From Parvibaculum sp046297875 (GTDB taxonomy: Bacteria > Pseudomonadota > Alphaproteobacteria > Parvibaculales > Parvibaculaceae): a stretch of DNA of 64,000 bases. Below are positions 47,291-54,722 of the stretch, in pieces; the first letter of the stretch is position 1; every line of letters begins with the position of its first letter. Both the position numbers and the translations under genes were made by a program. The notes beneath the pieces are model-generated. The model did no database searches. It saw only the letters and a program-made list of their open reading frames with translations, and was not told the DNA's origin. The stretch is taken from positions 806,001 through 870,000 of the forward strand of contig NZ_JBKBHD010000001.1 in assembly GCF_046297875.1 (NCBI RefSeq), read 5' to 3'.

Positions 47291-47758
47291 CTAGGTGGAC
47301 GAGGGTGGCGAGAGATCGAGTTTCAGCGTGCGCGCGGCGACGGGCGCGCCCTCGCGGCGGTAATAGCCGGGGCGGACGCCGACAAGATAGAAGCCGAAGG
47401 CTTCATAGAGGCGCAGCGCGGCGCGATTGTCTTCGGCGACTTCGAGGAAGAGGGCTTCTGCGCCGAGGGCTGCCGCATGAATGGCGGCCGCTTCGAGGAG
47501 GCGCCGGCCAAGGCCCGTGCCGCGCATCGCGGGCCGGACGCCGATGGTGAGGATTTCCGCCTCGCCGCCGGCGGTGCGCGCGATCACAAGTCCATCGAGT
47601 GCCGCCGGATCGCCTGCTTCATAGGCGAAGGCGCCCGGCATGGCGAGAAGCTCGCGCATCGCTGCCTCGTCCCAAGGCTCGCCGAAACAGGCGCGGTGGA
47701 GCGCGGCGAACGGTGCCGCCGAGGCGGCATCCGAAGCGCGGATGGCGGGGCCGCTCAT
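47291..47758 (-). CDS. rimI: RimI-like ribosomal protein alanine N-acetyltransferase
   Basis: GNAT acetyltransferase of 155 residues. The acetyl-CoA loop is VRPAMRGTGLGRRLL, and LFLEVAEDNRAALRLYEAFGF is the typical C-terminal GNAT part. It overlaps tsaB as ATGA (47755-47758); this pairing is the main reason for the RimI call. Substrate (S18 in E. coli) not proven here. Confidence 0.88.
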   Translation of the reverse strand: MSGPAIRASDAASAAPFAALHRACFGEPWDEAAMRELLAMPGAFAYEAGDPAALDGLVIARTAGGEAEILTIGVRPAMRGTGLGRRLLEAAAIHAAALGAEALFLEVAEDNRAALRLYEAFGFYLVGVRPGYYRREGAPVAARTLKLDLSPPSST

Positions 47759-48453
47759 GCCGTTGCCGGGTCGAGGCCGCCCGGCAATTTTGCGTCCGGC
47801 GCGCGGATATAAAGCGGCTCCGGCGCCACGCGGAAGGCATCGAGCCCCTGCGCGGCGATGCGGGCAAGCGCGATGCGGCCGACCGATTGCGCCTCGGGCT
47901 GCGGTTTCGCGGGGCTCAGGCGGAAGGTGCGGCCTGCCGCTTCAAGGCGGGGCGCGAGCAGCGGCGCGCCGGTGCCGACGAGACAGAGCTTTCCCGGTGG
48001 CAGATGCGTCACCGCTTCGTCGAGGCCGACGAGAAGCGGCGGCGTGAGCGGCGCGAGCGAGGGGGCGAAAGCCTGCATATAGACTTCATCGCGCCGCGCA
48101 TCGAAAAGAGCAATGCAGGTTTCATCCGCTCCGGCTCCGGCGCCAGCGGGCTCGGCCACCGCCTCAAGCGTGGTGACGCCCACAAGCGGAAGCGCGCGGG
48201 CAAGCGCGAGGCCGCGCGCCGCGGCGAGGCCGACGCGGAGCCCCGTGAAAGTGCCGGGGCCGATGGTGACGGCAAGCGCATCGAGATCGGCGAAACTCAA
48301 TGCGGCTTCGGCGAGCACGGTTTCGAGGAGCGGCATCAGGGCTTCGGCGTGGCCGCGCGTGCGCGGCTCGAAGGCGGCGGCGAGCACGCCCTCGCCATCC
48401 ATGACAGCTGCGGAAAGCGCCCCTTGTGCTGTGTCGAAGGCGAGCAGGATCAA
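47755..48453 (-). CDS. tsaB: tRNA threonylcarbamoyladenosine complex subunit TsaB
   Basis: Partner of TsaD and TsaE in making t6A37 of tRNA. 232 residues from TTG 48453 (MILLAFDTAQGALSAAVMDG). The actin-like fold signatures are LAFDTAQGALSAAV and ITIGPGTFTGLRVGLAAARGLA. It sits between the RutE-like gene and rimI. Confidence 0.94.
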   Translation of the reverse strand: MILLAFDTAQGALSAAVMDGEGVLAAAFEPRTRGHAEALMPLLETVLAEAALSFADLDALAVTIGPGTFTGLRVGLAAARGLALARALPLVGVTTLEAVAEPAGAGAGADETCIALFDARRDEVYMQAFAPSLAPLTPPLLVGLDEAVTHLPPGKLCLVGTGAPLLAPRLEAAGRTFRLSPAKPQPEAQSVGRIALARIAAQGLDAFRVAPEPLYIRAPDAKLPGGLDPATA

Positions 48454-48477
48454 GGGGCTTAATTCTCCGTATGCGGA

Positions 48478-49071
48478 TCAGACGATCTTGCAGGCGTCGT
48501 CGAAGGGAAGGCGCGGGCTGCGGGCGAAAAGGCCCGCGGGATCGCCATAGCCGAGATTGCAGAGGAAATTCGACTTGACCGTGGTGCCCGCGAAATAAAG
48601 CTCATCCGCCTTCTTCATGTCGAAGCCGGACATGGGCCCGCAATCGAGGCCGAGCGAACGGGCGGCGATCATGAAATAGGCGCCCTGCAAGGAACCGTTG
48701 CGGAAGGCGGTCTGTTCCGCCCATTCCTTCGACCAGTTGAACCAGGTCTTCGCTTCCGGCTGATGCGGGAAAAGTTCCGGCAGGCGTTCATAGAATTCGA
48801 CGTCATAGCCGATGACGGCGGTGACGGGGGCCTGCATGGACTTCTTCAGATTGCCTTCGGAGAGGACCGCCGCAAGTTTTTCCTTCGCTTCCTTCGACTT
48901 CACGAAGACGATGCGGGCGGGCGAGCAATTGGCGCTGGTCGGACCCCATTTCATCAGGTCGTAAAGCGCCTTCAGCGTGTCGTCGGAGACGGGCTTGTCC
49001 GTCCACGCATTATGCGTGCGCGCTTCGCGGAAGATGATGTCGAGCGACGTGCCGTCGAGTGTGCGGCTCAT
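48478..49071 (-). CDS. RutE-like nitroreductase family protein (malonic semialdehyde reductase)
   Basis: Flavoprotein of 197 residues from ATG 49071 (MSRTLDGTSLDIIFREART). KWGPTSANCSPARIVFVKS and HNAWTDKPVSDDTLKALYDLMK closely resemble RutE/HadB, which reduces malonic semialdehyde to 3-hydroxypropionate in the Rut pyrimidine pathway. No other rut genes are nearby, so the substrate may differ. It lies downstream of nifU. Confidence 0.85.
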   Translation of the reverse strand: MSRTLDGTSLDIIFREARTHNAWTDKPVSDDTLKALYDLMKWGPTSANCSPARIVFVKSKEAKEKLAAVLSEGNLKKSMQAPVTAVIGYDVEFYERLPELFPHQPEAKTWFNWSKEWAEQTAFRNGSLQGAYFMIAARSLGLDCGPMSGFDMKKADELYFAGTTVKSNFLCNLGYGDPAGLFARSPRLPFDDACKIV

Positions 49072-49165
49072 TTGGCCTCCGGTAAATTCGAATGACAGAT
49101 GCGCCACGATAACGGCTTCGCCGGGCGGCGCCAGCCATGCGCGCGGGAAATGACCGCGCGTCAGG

Positions 49166-49726
49166 TCAGATCTGGCGGACTTCGACGATCTCGGGAATGT
49201 AATGCTTCAGCATGTTCTCCACGCCGCGCTTCAGCGTGACGGTGGAGGAGGGGCAGCCCGCGCAGGCGCCCTGCATATTGAGGAAGACGACGCCTGCCTC
49301 ATAGCCCTGGAAGGTGATGTCGCCGCCATCCTGCGCGACGGCGGGGCGGACGCGCGTGTCGAGGATTTCCTTGATCTGAGTGACGATCTCGCCGTCCTCG
49401 CCATCATGCGCGGCATGGCCGTCATGATCTTCCGCGCCGCCCGCAAAGAGGATCGGCGCGCCGGAGGTGAAATGCTCCATGATGGCGCCGAGAAGGGCGG
49501 GCTTCATGTGCTGCCATTCGCCATCCGCCTTGGTGACGGTGATGAAATCCGCGCCGAAAAAGACGCCCGTGACGTTCTCCACCGCGAAAAGCCGCATGGC
49601 GAGCGGCGAGCGCCCGGCGGCCTCGCGCGTCGGAAAATCGGCGGCGCGGCCCTCGCCCAGCACCTCGCGGCCCGGCAGGAACTTCAGGGTCCCCGGATTG
49701 GGGGTCGCCTCGGTCTGGATGAACAT
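49166..49726 (-). CDS. NifU-like Fe-S scaffold/carrier protein (Nfu)
   Basis: 186 residues. The N-terminal Nfu domain (MFIQTEATPNPGTLKFLPGR, RLFAVENVTGVFFGADFITV) is joined to a C-terminal NifU domain (VRPAVAQDGGDITFQGYEAG) with the cluster-binding CAGC in MQGACAGCPSSTVTLKRGVE. A short His/Asp/Gly-rich linker separates them. It is the usual neighbour of tsaB and trpS in rhizobial genomes. Confidence 0.94.
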   Translation of the reverse strand: MFIQTEATPNPGTLKFLPGREVLGEGRAADFPTREAAGRSPLAMRLFAVENVTGVFFGADFITVTKADGEWQHMKPALLGAIMEHFTSGAPILFAGGAEDHDGHAAHDGEDGEIVTQIKEILDTRVRPAVAQDGGDITFQGYEAGVVFLNMQGACAGCPSSTVTLKRGVENMLKHYIPEIVEVRQI

Positions 49727-49814
49727 GGGGCAAAAACCCTTTCAATATCGTGGTTTAGCGGGGTGCCAAGGCACCCGTCATTTGCCCTATAGATGGACCC
49801 TTGAAGGGCCCAAA

Positions 49815-50309
49815 TCAAGCGAGAGAACGGATCGCCTCTTCGGTGAGGCTGCCCGGCACCACGGTGACGGGAATGGGGAAGGATTTGTCGGTGGAGGCCA
49901 CCATGGAGACGAGGGGCCCCGGCCCTTCCTTGCCGGTGCCGGCGGCGAGAACGAGGATCGCAATGTCCTTGTCCTCGGCGATCAGCTGCATCACCTGCTC
50001 GGTGCGGCGGCCTTCGCGGATCACGAGTTCGGGCATGATGCCCGCATATTCGTTCACATGGGCGGCAAGCCGGTGGAGCAGTTCTTCGGCCTCGGCGCGC
50101 GCCTCTTCCTGCATGATGTTCTTCACGCCGAGCCATTGCTGCGAGGCCTCGCCCGGCTCGATCACGGCGAGCAGCGTCACGATGCCGTCGGTATGGCTTG
50201 CGCGGAGGCTCGCGAAATGGATCGCCACTTCCGATTCGGGCGTGCCGTCCACGATGACGAGGAATTTGCGCCGCTTGGCAGCGGGGGAAGACGGTTCGGA
50301 TGCGCTCAT
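49815..50309 (-). CDS. Universal stress protein (UspA family)
   Basis: About 164 residues from ATG 50309 (MSASEPSSPAAKRRKFLVIV). One Usp domain: FLVIVDGTPESEVAIHFASLRA, VTLLAVIEPGE and the C-terminal ILVLAAGTGKEGPGPLVSMVA. The usual G-2x-G-9x-G(S/T) ATP motif is altered (AAGTGKEGPGPLVS), so nucleotide binding is uncertain. It precedes nifU on the minus strand. Confidence 0.88.
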   Translation of the reverse strand: MSASEPSSPAAKRRKFLVIVDGTPESEVAIHFASLRASHTDGIVTLLAVIEPGEASQQWLGVKNIMQEEARAEAEELLHRLAAHVNEYAGIMPELVIREGRRTEQVMQLIAEDKDIAILVLAAGTGKEGPGPLVSMVASTDKSFPIPVTVVPGSLTEEAIRSLA

Positions 50310-50348
50310 GGGGCGGATGCTGCCACCGGGCGGGACGCGGAGCAAGCC

Positions 50349-51005
50349 TCAGGGTTTTTTGGCCGAGGCGGCCTCGAAAACCGCAAGTTGCGCGGCAAAG
50401 GCGCGGCGGTAAGCGGGCCGCGCCTCGGCCCGGGCGACATAAGAGGAGAGCGTGGGGAAGGCGGCGAGAAGCGCCGAGCCCGCGATCCTTTGCAGCACCG
50501 AGACCATCATCAGGTCGCCCGCGCTGAACGCGCCGTCGAGCCAGTCGGCCTCGCCGAGATGCGCGGCGACCCCATCGAGCCGCGCGCGGATGCGGGCCTC
50601 CATCAGCGGCAGCCGCGCCTCATACCAGCTTTCATTGCGCTCCGTGTAGCCCGCCGTCTCGCGTTCGAGGATCGGGGGCTCGACCGTGTTGAGGGCCGCA
50701 AACATCCAGGAGAGCGCGCGGGCGCGCGCCGCCTCGTCTTCCGGCAGCAACCCGCCATGGCGCTCCGCGATGTGGAGCACGATCGCGCCCGTTTCGAAGA
50801 GCACGACGCCATCTTCCTCATAGGCCGGGATCTGGCCGAAGGGCTGGAGCGCGAGATGCGCGGGCTCCTTCATCTGCGCGAAGGAGAGAAGCCTCACCTC
50901 ATAAGCCACGCCTGCCTCCTCCAGCGCCCAGCGAATGCGCGTATCGCGCGCCAGCCCGCGGCCACGATCCGGGGAGGCTTCAAAGGCTGTGATGATGGGG
51001 GGCAT
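50349..51005 (-). CDS. Glutathione S-transferase family protein
   Basis: 218 residues. The thioredoxin-like N-terminal half has TRIRWALEEAGVAYEVRLLS, FGQIPAYEEDGVVLFETGAIVLHIAE (cis-Pro and the Glu-Thr/Ser glutathione site). The helical C-terminal half has FSAGDLMMVSVLQRI. Class is not clear. It lies at the left edge of the low-GC cassette. Confidence 0.9.
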   Translation of the reverse strand: MPPIITAFEASPDRGRGLARDTRIRWALEEAGVAYEVRLLSFAQMKEPAHLALQPFGQIPAYEEDGVVLFETGAIVLHIAERHGGLLPEDEAARARALSWMFAALNTVEPPILERETAGYTERNESWYEARLPLMEARIRARLDGVAAHLGEADWLDGAFSAGDLMMVSVLQRIAGSALLAAFPTLSSYVARAEARPAYRRAFAAQLAVFEAASAKKP

Positions 51006-51128
51006 ACGGAGGGTTCCCTAAAGACAGTCGTGTATGGTTTTTACATTTCAAGTATAGTGAAAGACGCCTCTAGGTATTCTTTCTATCAGCATATTCATTG
51101 GTACACTCTGATCGGAAGAATCGACGAC

Positions 51129-51146
51129 TGGCAACATCACTTGCCA
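51129..51146 (+). promoter_or_regulatory. Inverted repeat upstream of the cassette genes
   Basis: Perfect arms TGGCAA and TTGCCA with a six-base spacer, directly followed by TTGACC (51147-51152), which could serve as a -35. No good -10 is seen at the right distance, so the promoter is unproven. It is 60 bases upstream of the first cassette gene. Confidence 0.4.
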
Positions 51147-51205
51147 TTGACCAACGCCGTGATTGGGTAAAGCGTTGATCGAGCAAAAATTTGGGGTCCG
51201 CACGA

Positions 51206-51880
51206 ATGGCATCGCATCCTTACATCTCCGGCGCCGGAAACATCACGCAGATGATCGGCTACCTTCGCAAAACCTTTCCTCCGACCGTGACGTCTGACAC
51301 CGTTAAAAAGCTCGGACTTGCCCCGAAGAACGAGAGCTATGTCATCAATGTACTCCAATTCTTGAACCTCATTGACGAAGAAGGGAAGCGGACCGACGAG
51401 GGCCACGCCGTTATGACCAAGCGTGAAGAAGCTGAGTTTCAGTCGTCTTTTGGTGAATTGGTGAAAACCGCCTACGCAGACCTTTTCAGTTTGCGTGCCG
51501 ATGATGCTTGGACGATGAGCAAAGACCAGCTCATCAGTTATTTCCGCAGTGCCGACAAGACCAGTGAAATCATTGGCGGCCGCCAGGCTGGAGTTTTTCT
51601 GGCGTTGCGGGAGTTGGCCGGCCATCAGTCTGAGGGAATCACAACTAGCAGACCCAAGTCAGGTGCGGCCATTAAATCATCATCGCAACCACGCAAGGCG
51701 AGGCCAAGCTCAAAAGGTAAAGCCGAGGAACCCATGACAACTGTAGGCAGTGCTTCTCTGAAAAAGGAGAAGCCGGATATGGCACTCACCGTGCGCATCG
51801 AGATTAATCTGCCTACAGATGGTACGCAGGAGACCTACGATGCGATTTTTAAAAGCATCAAGGCCAATCTCCTCCCATGA
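51206..51880 (+). CDS. DUF5343-like protein, first gene of cassette
   Basis: 224 residues from ATG 51206 (MASHPYISGAGNITQMIGYL); TTG 51191 is an alternative. Residues 1-140 resemble the DUF5343 family: a helical, possibly winged-helix region (TSDTVKKLGLAPKNESYVIN, VLQFLNLIDEEGKRTDEGH) and VKTAYADLFSLRADDAWTM. A Ser/Lys/Arg-rich linker (about 145-192) leads to a short conserved-looking end, MALTVRIEINLPTDGTQETY then DAIFKSIKANLLP. No enzyme motif is seen. Its stop overlaps the next start as ATGA. Function unknown; the family name is from memory of its N-terminus. Confidence 0.75.
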   Translation: MASHPYISGAGNITQMIGYLRKTFPPTVTSDTVKKLGLAPKNESYVINVLQFLNLIDEEGKRTDEGHAVMTKREEAEFQSSFGELVKTAYADLFSLRADDAWTMSKDQLISYFRSADKTSEIIGGRQAGVFLALRELAGHQSEGITTSRPKSGAAIKSSSQPRKARPSSKGKAEEPMTTVGSASLKKEKPDMALTVRIEINLPTDGTQETYDAIFKSIKANLLP

Positions 51881-52356
51881 ATGAAACGTTTTGGCTCTTC
51901 GAGCGCATTGCCCGCACGGCGAGAAATGTTGGGCAGAAAGAATTGGATGAAAGCTCGAGTCTCCATCCGTTCGACGAACGCAATATTCACCCGGATATTG
52001 CGGTCGTATCTATCAAGCTATTTGACGATGGACACTATGCCCAAGCCACCTTTGAGGCATTCAAGTACATTGACAATCAAGTGAAGACCATCTCCGGCAT
52101 TGAGGACACAGGGTTCAATCTGATGATGAATGCGTTCAATGAAACCGGACCAAAAATCAAGCTCACGGATTTGGGGACGATGAGCGAAAATGACGAACAG
52201 AGAGGGTTTCGGTACATCTTTGCGGGCACGATGTCTGGTATCAGAAATCCGCGAGGGCACGACAACCGCATTGACCCTATTGATCTCTGCCTAGACCATC
52301 TTTCCGTTGCATCAGTTCTTTTAAGAACACTTGAAGCTCGGAAATCCCCGCAATAG
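51877..52356 (+). CDS. TIGR02391 (Ymh-type) family protein, second gene of cassette
   Basis: 159 residues, translationally coupled to the DUF5343-like gene by an ATGA overlap (51877-51880). KLFDDGHYAQATFEAFKYID (48-67) and FAGTMSGIRNPRGHDN (115-130) are the signature segments of the TIGR02391/Ymh family as I recall it. Arg123-x4-His128 in RNPRGH matches the R-x4-6-H RNase motif of HEPN-fold proteins, and the protein is predicted to be mostly helical. This suggests, without proving, an RNase toxin or defence effector. Confidence 0.78.
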   Translation: MNETFWLFERIARTARNVGQKELDESSSLHPFDERNIHPDIAVVSIKLFDDGHYAQATFEAFKYIDNQVKTISGIEDTGFNLMMNAFNETGPKIKLTDLGTMSENDEQRGFRYIFAGTMSGIRNPRGHDNRIDPIDLCLDHLSVASVLLRTLEARKSPQ

Positions 52357-52416
52357 CGTTCTAAGCCATTTTTGGTCCCCTAGGCTTCCTTGCTTTATCA
52401 TCAAAGTCAGGCCCCC

Positions 52417-53508
52417 CTACTTCAACAAAATATTGCTCACCTCGCGCAGCTGGGTGCGGGCGCGCATGAGGTAGAAGCCTTGCATGGCGAGGTGGTTGGG
52501 CTGGAACTGGGCGTCGGGCGCGCCGTTAACGACGACCCAGGGGTCGAGCTCGGCGGCCTTGCGGAAACTGTCCATCATCTCGCCCCAGGGCTTCTGCAGA
52601 TTGCGCTCGGCGATGATGCGGGCGAAATCCTTTTCGAGCCCCTTCAGCACCATGTGATAGCCATAGAGCTTGCCCTTGGTGAAATAGAAGATGTCGTCGG
52701 CCTGTGTGTCGATGAAGGAGCCCGCTTCATCCGTGATGTGACGATCGATCAGCGCGGATGACGAGCCGAGATCGGCGGCGAAACGCTCCAGCGTCGCCAT
52801 GAGATTGTCGGCGCGGATGTCGTAATTCGCGTTGCCCGCCGCAAGCCGGCGGTTATAGGCGAGGAGCTTTGCGCGGGCGTCCCTGTATTGCGATTCGGAA
52901 CTTGCGCGGGGCGCGAGCGAGACGGACGGGTTCCAGATCCAGACATTGCCGGGATATTGGAGGAGGCCCGCCGCGCGCTGGAGATCGGCGTCTGCCTCCG
53001 ACGAGCCGCGCGTGCGGCCGAGCTGGTCCGTCAGCTCGAAGCCGAAGCGCGCCAGCGCCGACATGATGCCCTGCTGGAAATTCGGCATGTTGTCGAGCAT
53101 ATAGCCCGGCTGGAAGAAGGGGTCGTTCGCCGTCCAGCTATGCTTGTTCACCTCGCGGTCGATGAGCGCCGCGGCATAGGCCACCGCCTCGCTGCCGCCT
53201 TCCACGCGGTCTGCGGCCGCGGGCGCGAAATCCATGTTGTCGTCCACCTTGTGCACGACGATCATGCCGACCGGATAATAAAGCGCGATGAAGACGAGAA
53301 TGGCGATCAGGCCGCGCTTCAGCATGGCGCCCATGCCCGGCCGGTTCAGCACGGCGAAAAGCGCGGCCATGCGGGCGGCAAAGCCGGGGCCTGCGGTGCC
53401 GGTGTCTGCGGAGACGGCAGAGGGCGCGGCCGAGCCGTCGCCCCGGCGATACATCCAGCGGTGGCGGAGCTTGTCGCGCCAGTCGGCCAGGCGTTCGCTG
53501 AAAGTCAT
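52417..53508 (-). CDS. DUF2333 family membrane-anchored protein
   Basis: 363 residues. A cytosolic N-terminus of about 60 residues is followed by one membrane helix (LKRGLIAILVFIALYYPVGM, about 63-85) and a large periplasmic domain with FFQPGYMLDNMPNFQQGIM, YPGNVWIWNPS, YRDARAKLLAYNRRLAAG and FYFTKGKLYGYHMVLKGLEKDF. This matches the uncharacterised DUF2333 family. Function unknown. It lies between trpS and the cassette on the minus strand. Confidence 0.85.
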   Translation of the reverse strand: MTFSERLADWRDKLRHRWMYRRGDGSAAPSAVSADTGTAGPGFAARMAALFAVLNRPGMGAMLKRGLIAILVFIALYYPVGMIVVHKVDDNMDFAPAAADRVEGGSEAVAYAAALIDREVNKHSWTANDPFFQPGYMLDNMPNFQQGIMSALARFGFELTDQLGRTRGSSEADADLQRAAGLLQYPGNVWIWNPSVSLAPRASSESQYRDARAKLLAYNRRLAAGNANYDIRADNLMATLERFAADLGSSSALIDRHITDEAGSFIDTQADDIFYFTKGKLYGYHMVLKGLEKDFARIIAERNLQKPWGEMMDSFRKAAELDPWVVVNGAPDAQFQPNHLAMQGFYLMRARTQLREVSNILLK

Positions 53509-53597
53509 GGGCGCGGGCTCCTCAGGGGCGGAATCTCTGCGTAAAGACCTTCTCTAGATGGGGCTTTCACCGCCCAGATCAAGCAGGCCACAGCCTA

Positions 53598-54605
53598 TCA
53601 GATAAAGCCGACGAGTTCGCGTACCCTTGCGACCACGGGGTCTGCGATGGCGCGGGCGCGGGCGGCGCCCTTTTCCAGCACGCCGTCGATATAGGCCGGA
53701 TCGTCCATCAGGCGTTTCATTTCGTTCGTGATGGGCGACAATTTCTCGACCGCGAGATCGGCAAGCGCCGGTTTGAAGACGGAAAATTGCGCGCCGGCGA
53801 ATTCCGCGAGCACGTCCGCCTTCGACTTGCCCGCGAGCGCCGCATAGATGCCGACAAGATTGTCGGCGCCCGCGCGGCCCTCAAGCCCTTCCACGGTTTC
53901 GGGAAGGGGATCGGGATCGGTCTGCGCCTTGCGGATCTTCTTCGAGATGTCGTCGGCGCTGTCGCGCATGGTGATGCGGGAGAGGTCCGACGGGTCCGAC
54001 TTCGACATTTTCTTGGTGCCGTCCCGGAGCGACATGACGCGGGTCGCGGGCCCCATGATGAGGGGTTCCGGCTGGGGGAAGAAATCCGGCGCCGCGAAAT
54101 CATTGTTGAATTTCTGCGCCGTGTCGCGGGCAAGCTCCAGATGCTGCTTCTGGTCCTCGCCGACCGGTACATGGGTCGCGCGGTAGACGAGAATGTCGGC
54201 CGCCATCAGCACGGGATAGGCATAGAGCCCCACGCTCGCCTGTTCCCGGTCCTTGCCCGCCTTGTCCTTGAACTGCGTCATGCGATTGAGCCAGCCGATG
54301 CGGGCGACGCAATTCAGGATCCAGGCGAGTTCGGCATGGGCGGCCACCTTCGACTGGTTGAATACGATGTGGCGATCGGGGTCGATGCCGGCCGCGATAT
54401 AGGCGGCGGCGACTTCGCGCGTGTTCGCGGCCAGTTCCTTCGGGTCCTGCCAGACGGTGATCGCATGCATGTCGACCACGCAATAGATGCATTCATGGGT
54501 CTCCTGCAGGCCCACGAAATTGCGGATCGCCCCCAGATAATTGCCGAGATGCAGATTGCCGGTGGGCTGAACGCCCGAGAAAACGCGGTTTTGCGGCTGG
54601 TCCAT
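53598..54605 (-). CDS. trpS: Tryptophanyl-tRNA synthetase
   Basis: Class I synthetase charging tRNA-Trp. 335 residues. The HIGH-like motif is in PTGNLHLGNYLGAIRN and the KMSKS motif is intact in DGTKKMSKSDPSD. VGEDQKQHLELARDTAQKFN is also diagnostic. It follows murJ, the usual rhizobial order. Confidence 0.97.
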   Translation of the reverse strand: MDQPQNRVFSGVQPTGNLHLGNYLGAIRNFVGLQETHECIYCVVDMHAITVWQDPKELAANTREVAAAYIAAGIDPDRHIVFNQSKVAAHAELAWILNCVARIGWLNRMTQFKDKAGKDREQASVGLYAYPVLMAADILVYRATHVPVGEDQKQHLELARDTAQKFNNDFAAPDFFPQPEPLIMGPATRVMSLRDGTKKMSKSDPSDLSRITMRDSADDISKKIRKAQTDPDPLPETVEGLEGRAGADNLVGIYAALAGKSKADVLAEFAGAQFSVFKPALADLAVEKLSPITNEMKRLMDDPAYIDGVLEKGAARARAIADPVVARVRELVGFI

Positions 54606-54722
54606 TCGAGAAATTCCGTCACTTTGGCCTTCATGGCTTCGCGCAGGTTATGCGGCGCGGGAGGCCCAAAGGCAATGGGGAGGTGAGGCGGGAGGCGCCG
54701 GAACACGGGAATGCCGCATGTT

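Larger units (their letters stand above)
51006..52416. other. Low-GC two-gene cassette inserted in core synteny
   Basis: Base composition changes sharply here. Hand counts of 60-base lines give 27 G+C (45 %) at 51301-51360 and 28 (47 %) at 52081-52140, against 45 (75 %) at 50401-50460. The two plus-strand genes run against the surrounding minus-strand genes. No integrase, transposase or tRNA is present, and I saw no convincing flanking direct repeats. The 200-base left flank (51006-51205) is AT-rich and holds an inverted repeat. Confidence 0.75.

Noticed and set aside
51030..51125. Promoter candidates TATAGT and TACACT in the cassette's left flank
   Set aside because: Neither has a -35-like hexamer at 16-18 bases.
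51012..52382. Possible attachment-site repeat, GGTTCCCTA (51012) and GGTCCCCTA (52374), flanking the cassette
   Set aside because: Only eight of nine bases match, there is no integrase or tRNA, and such short matches are expected by chance.
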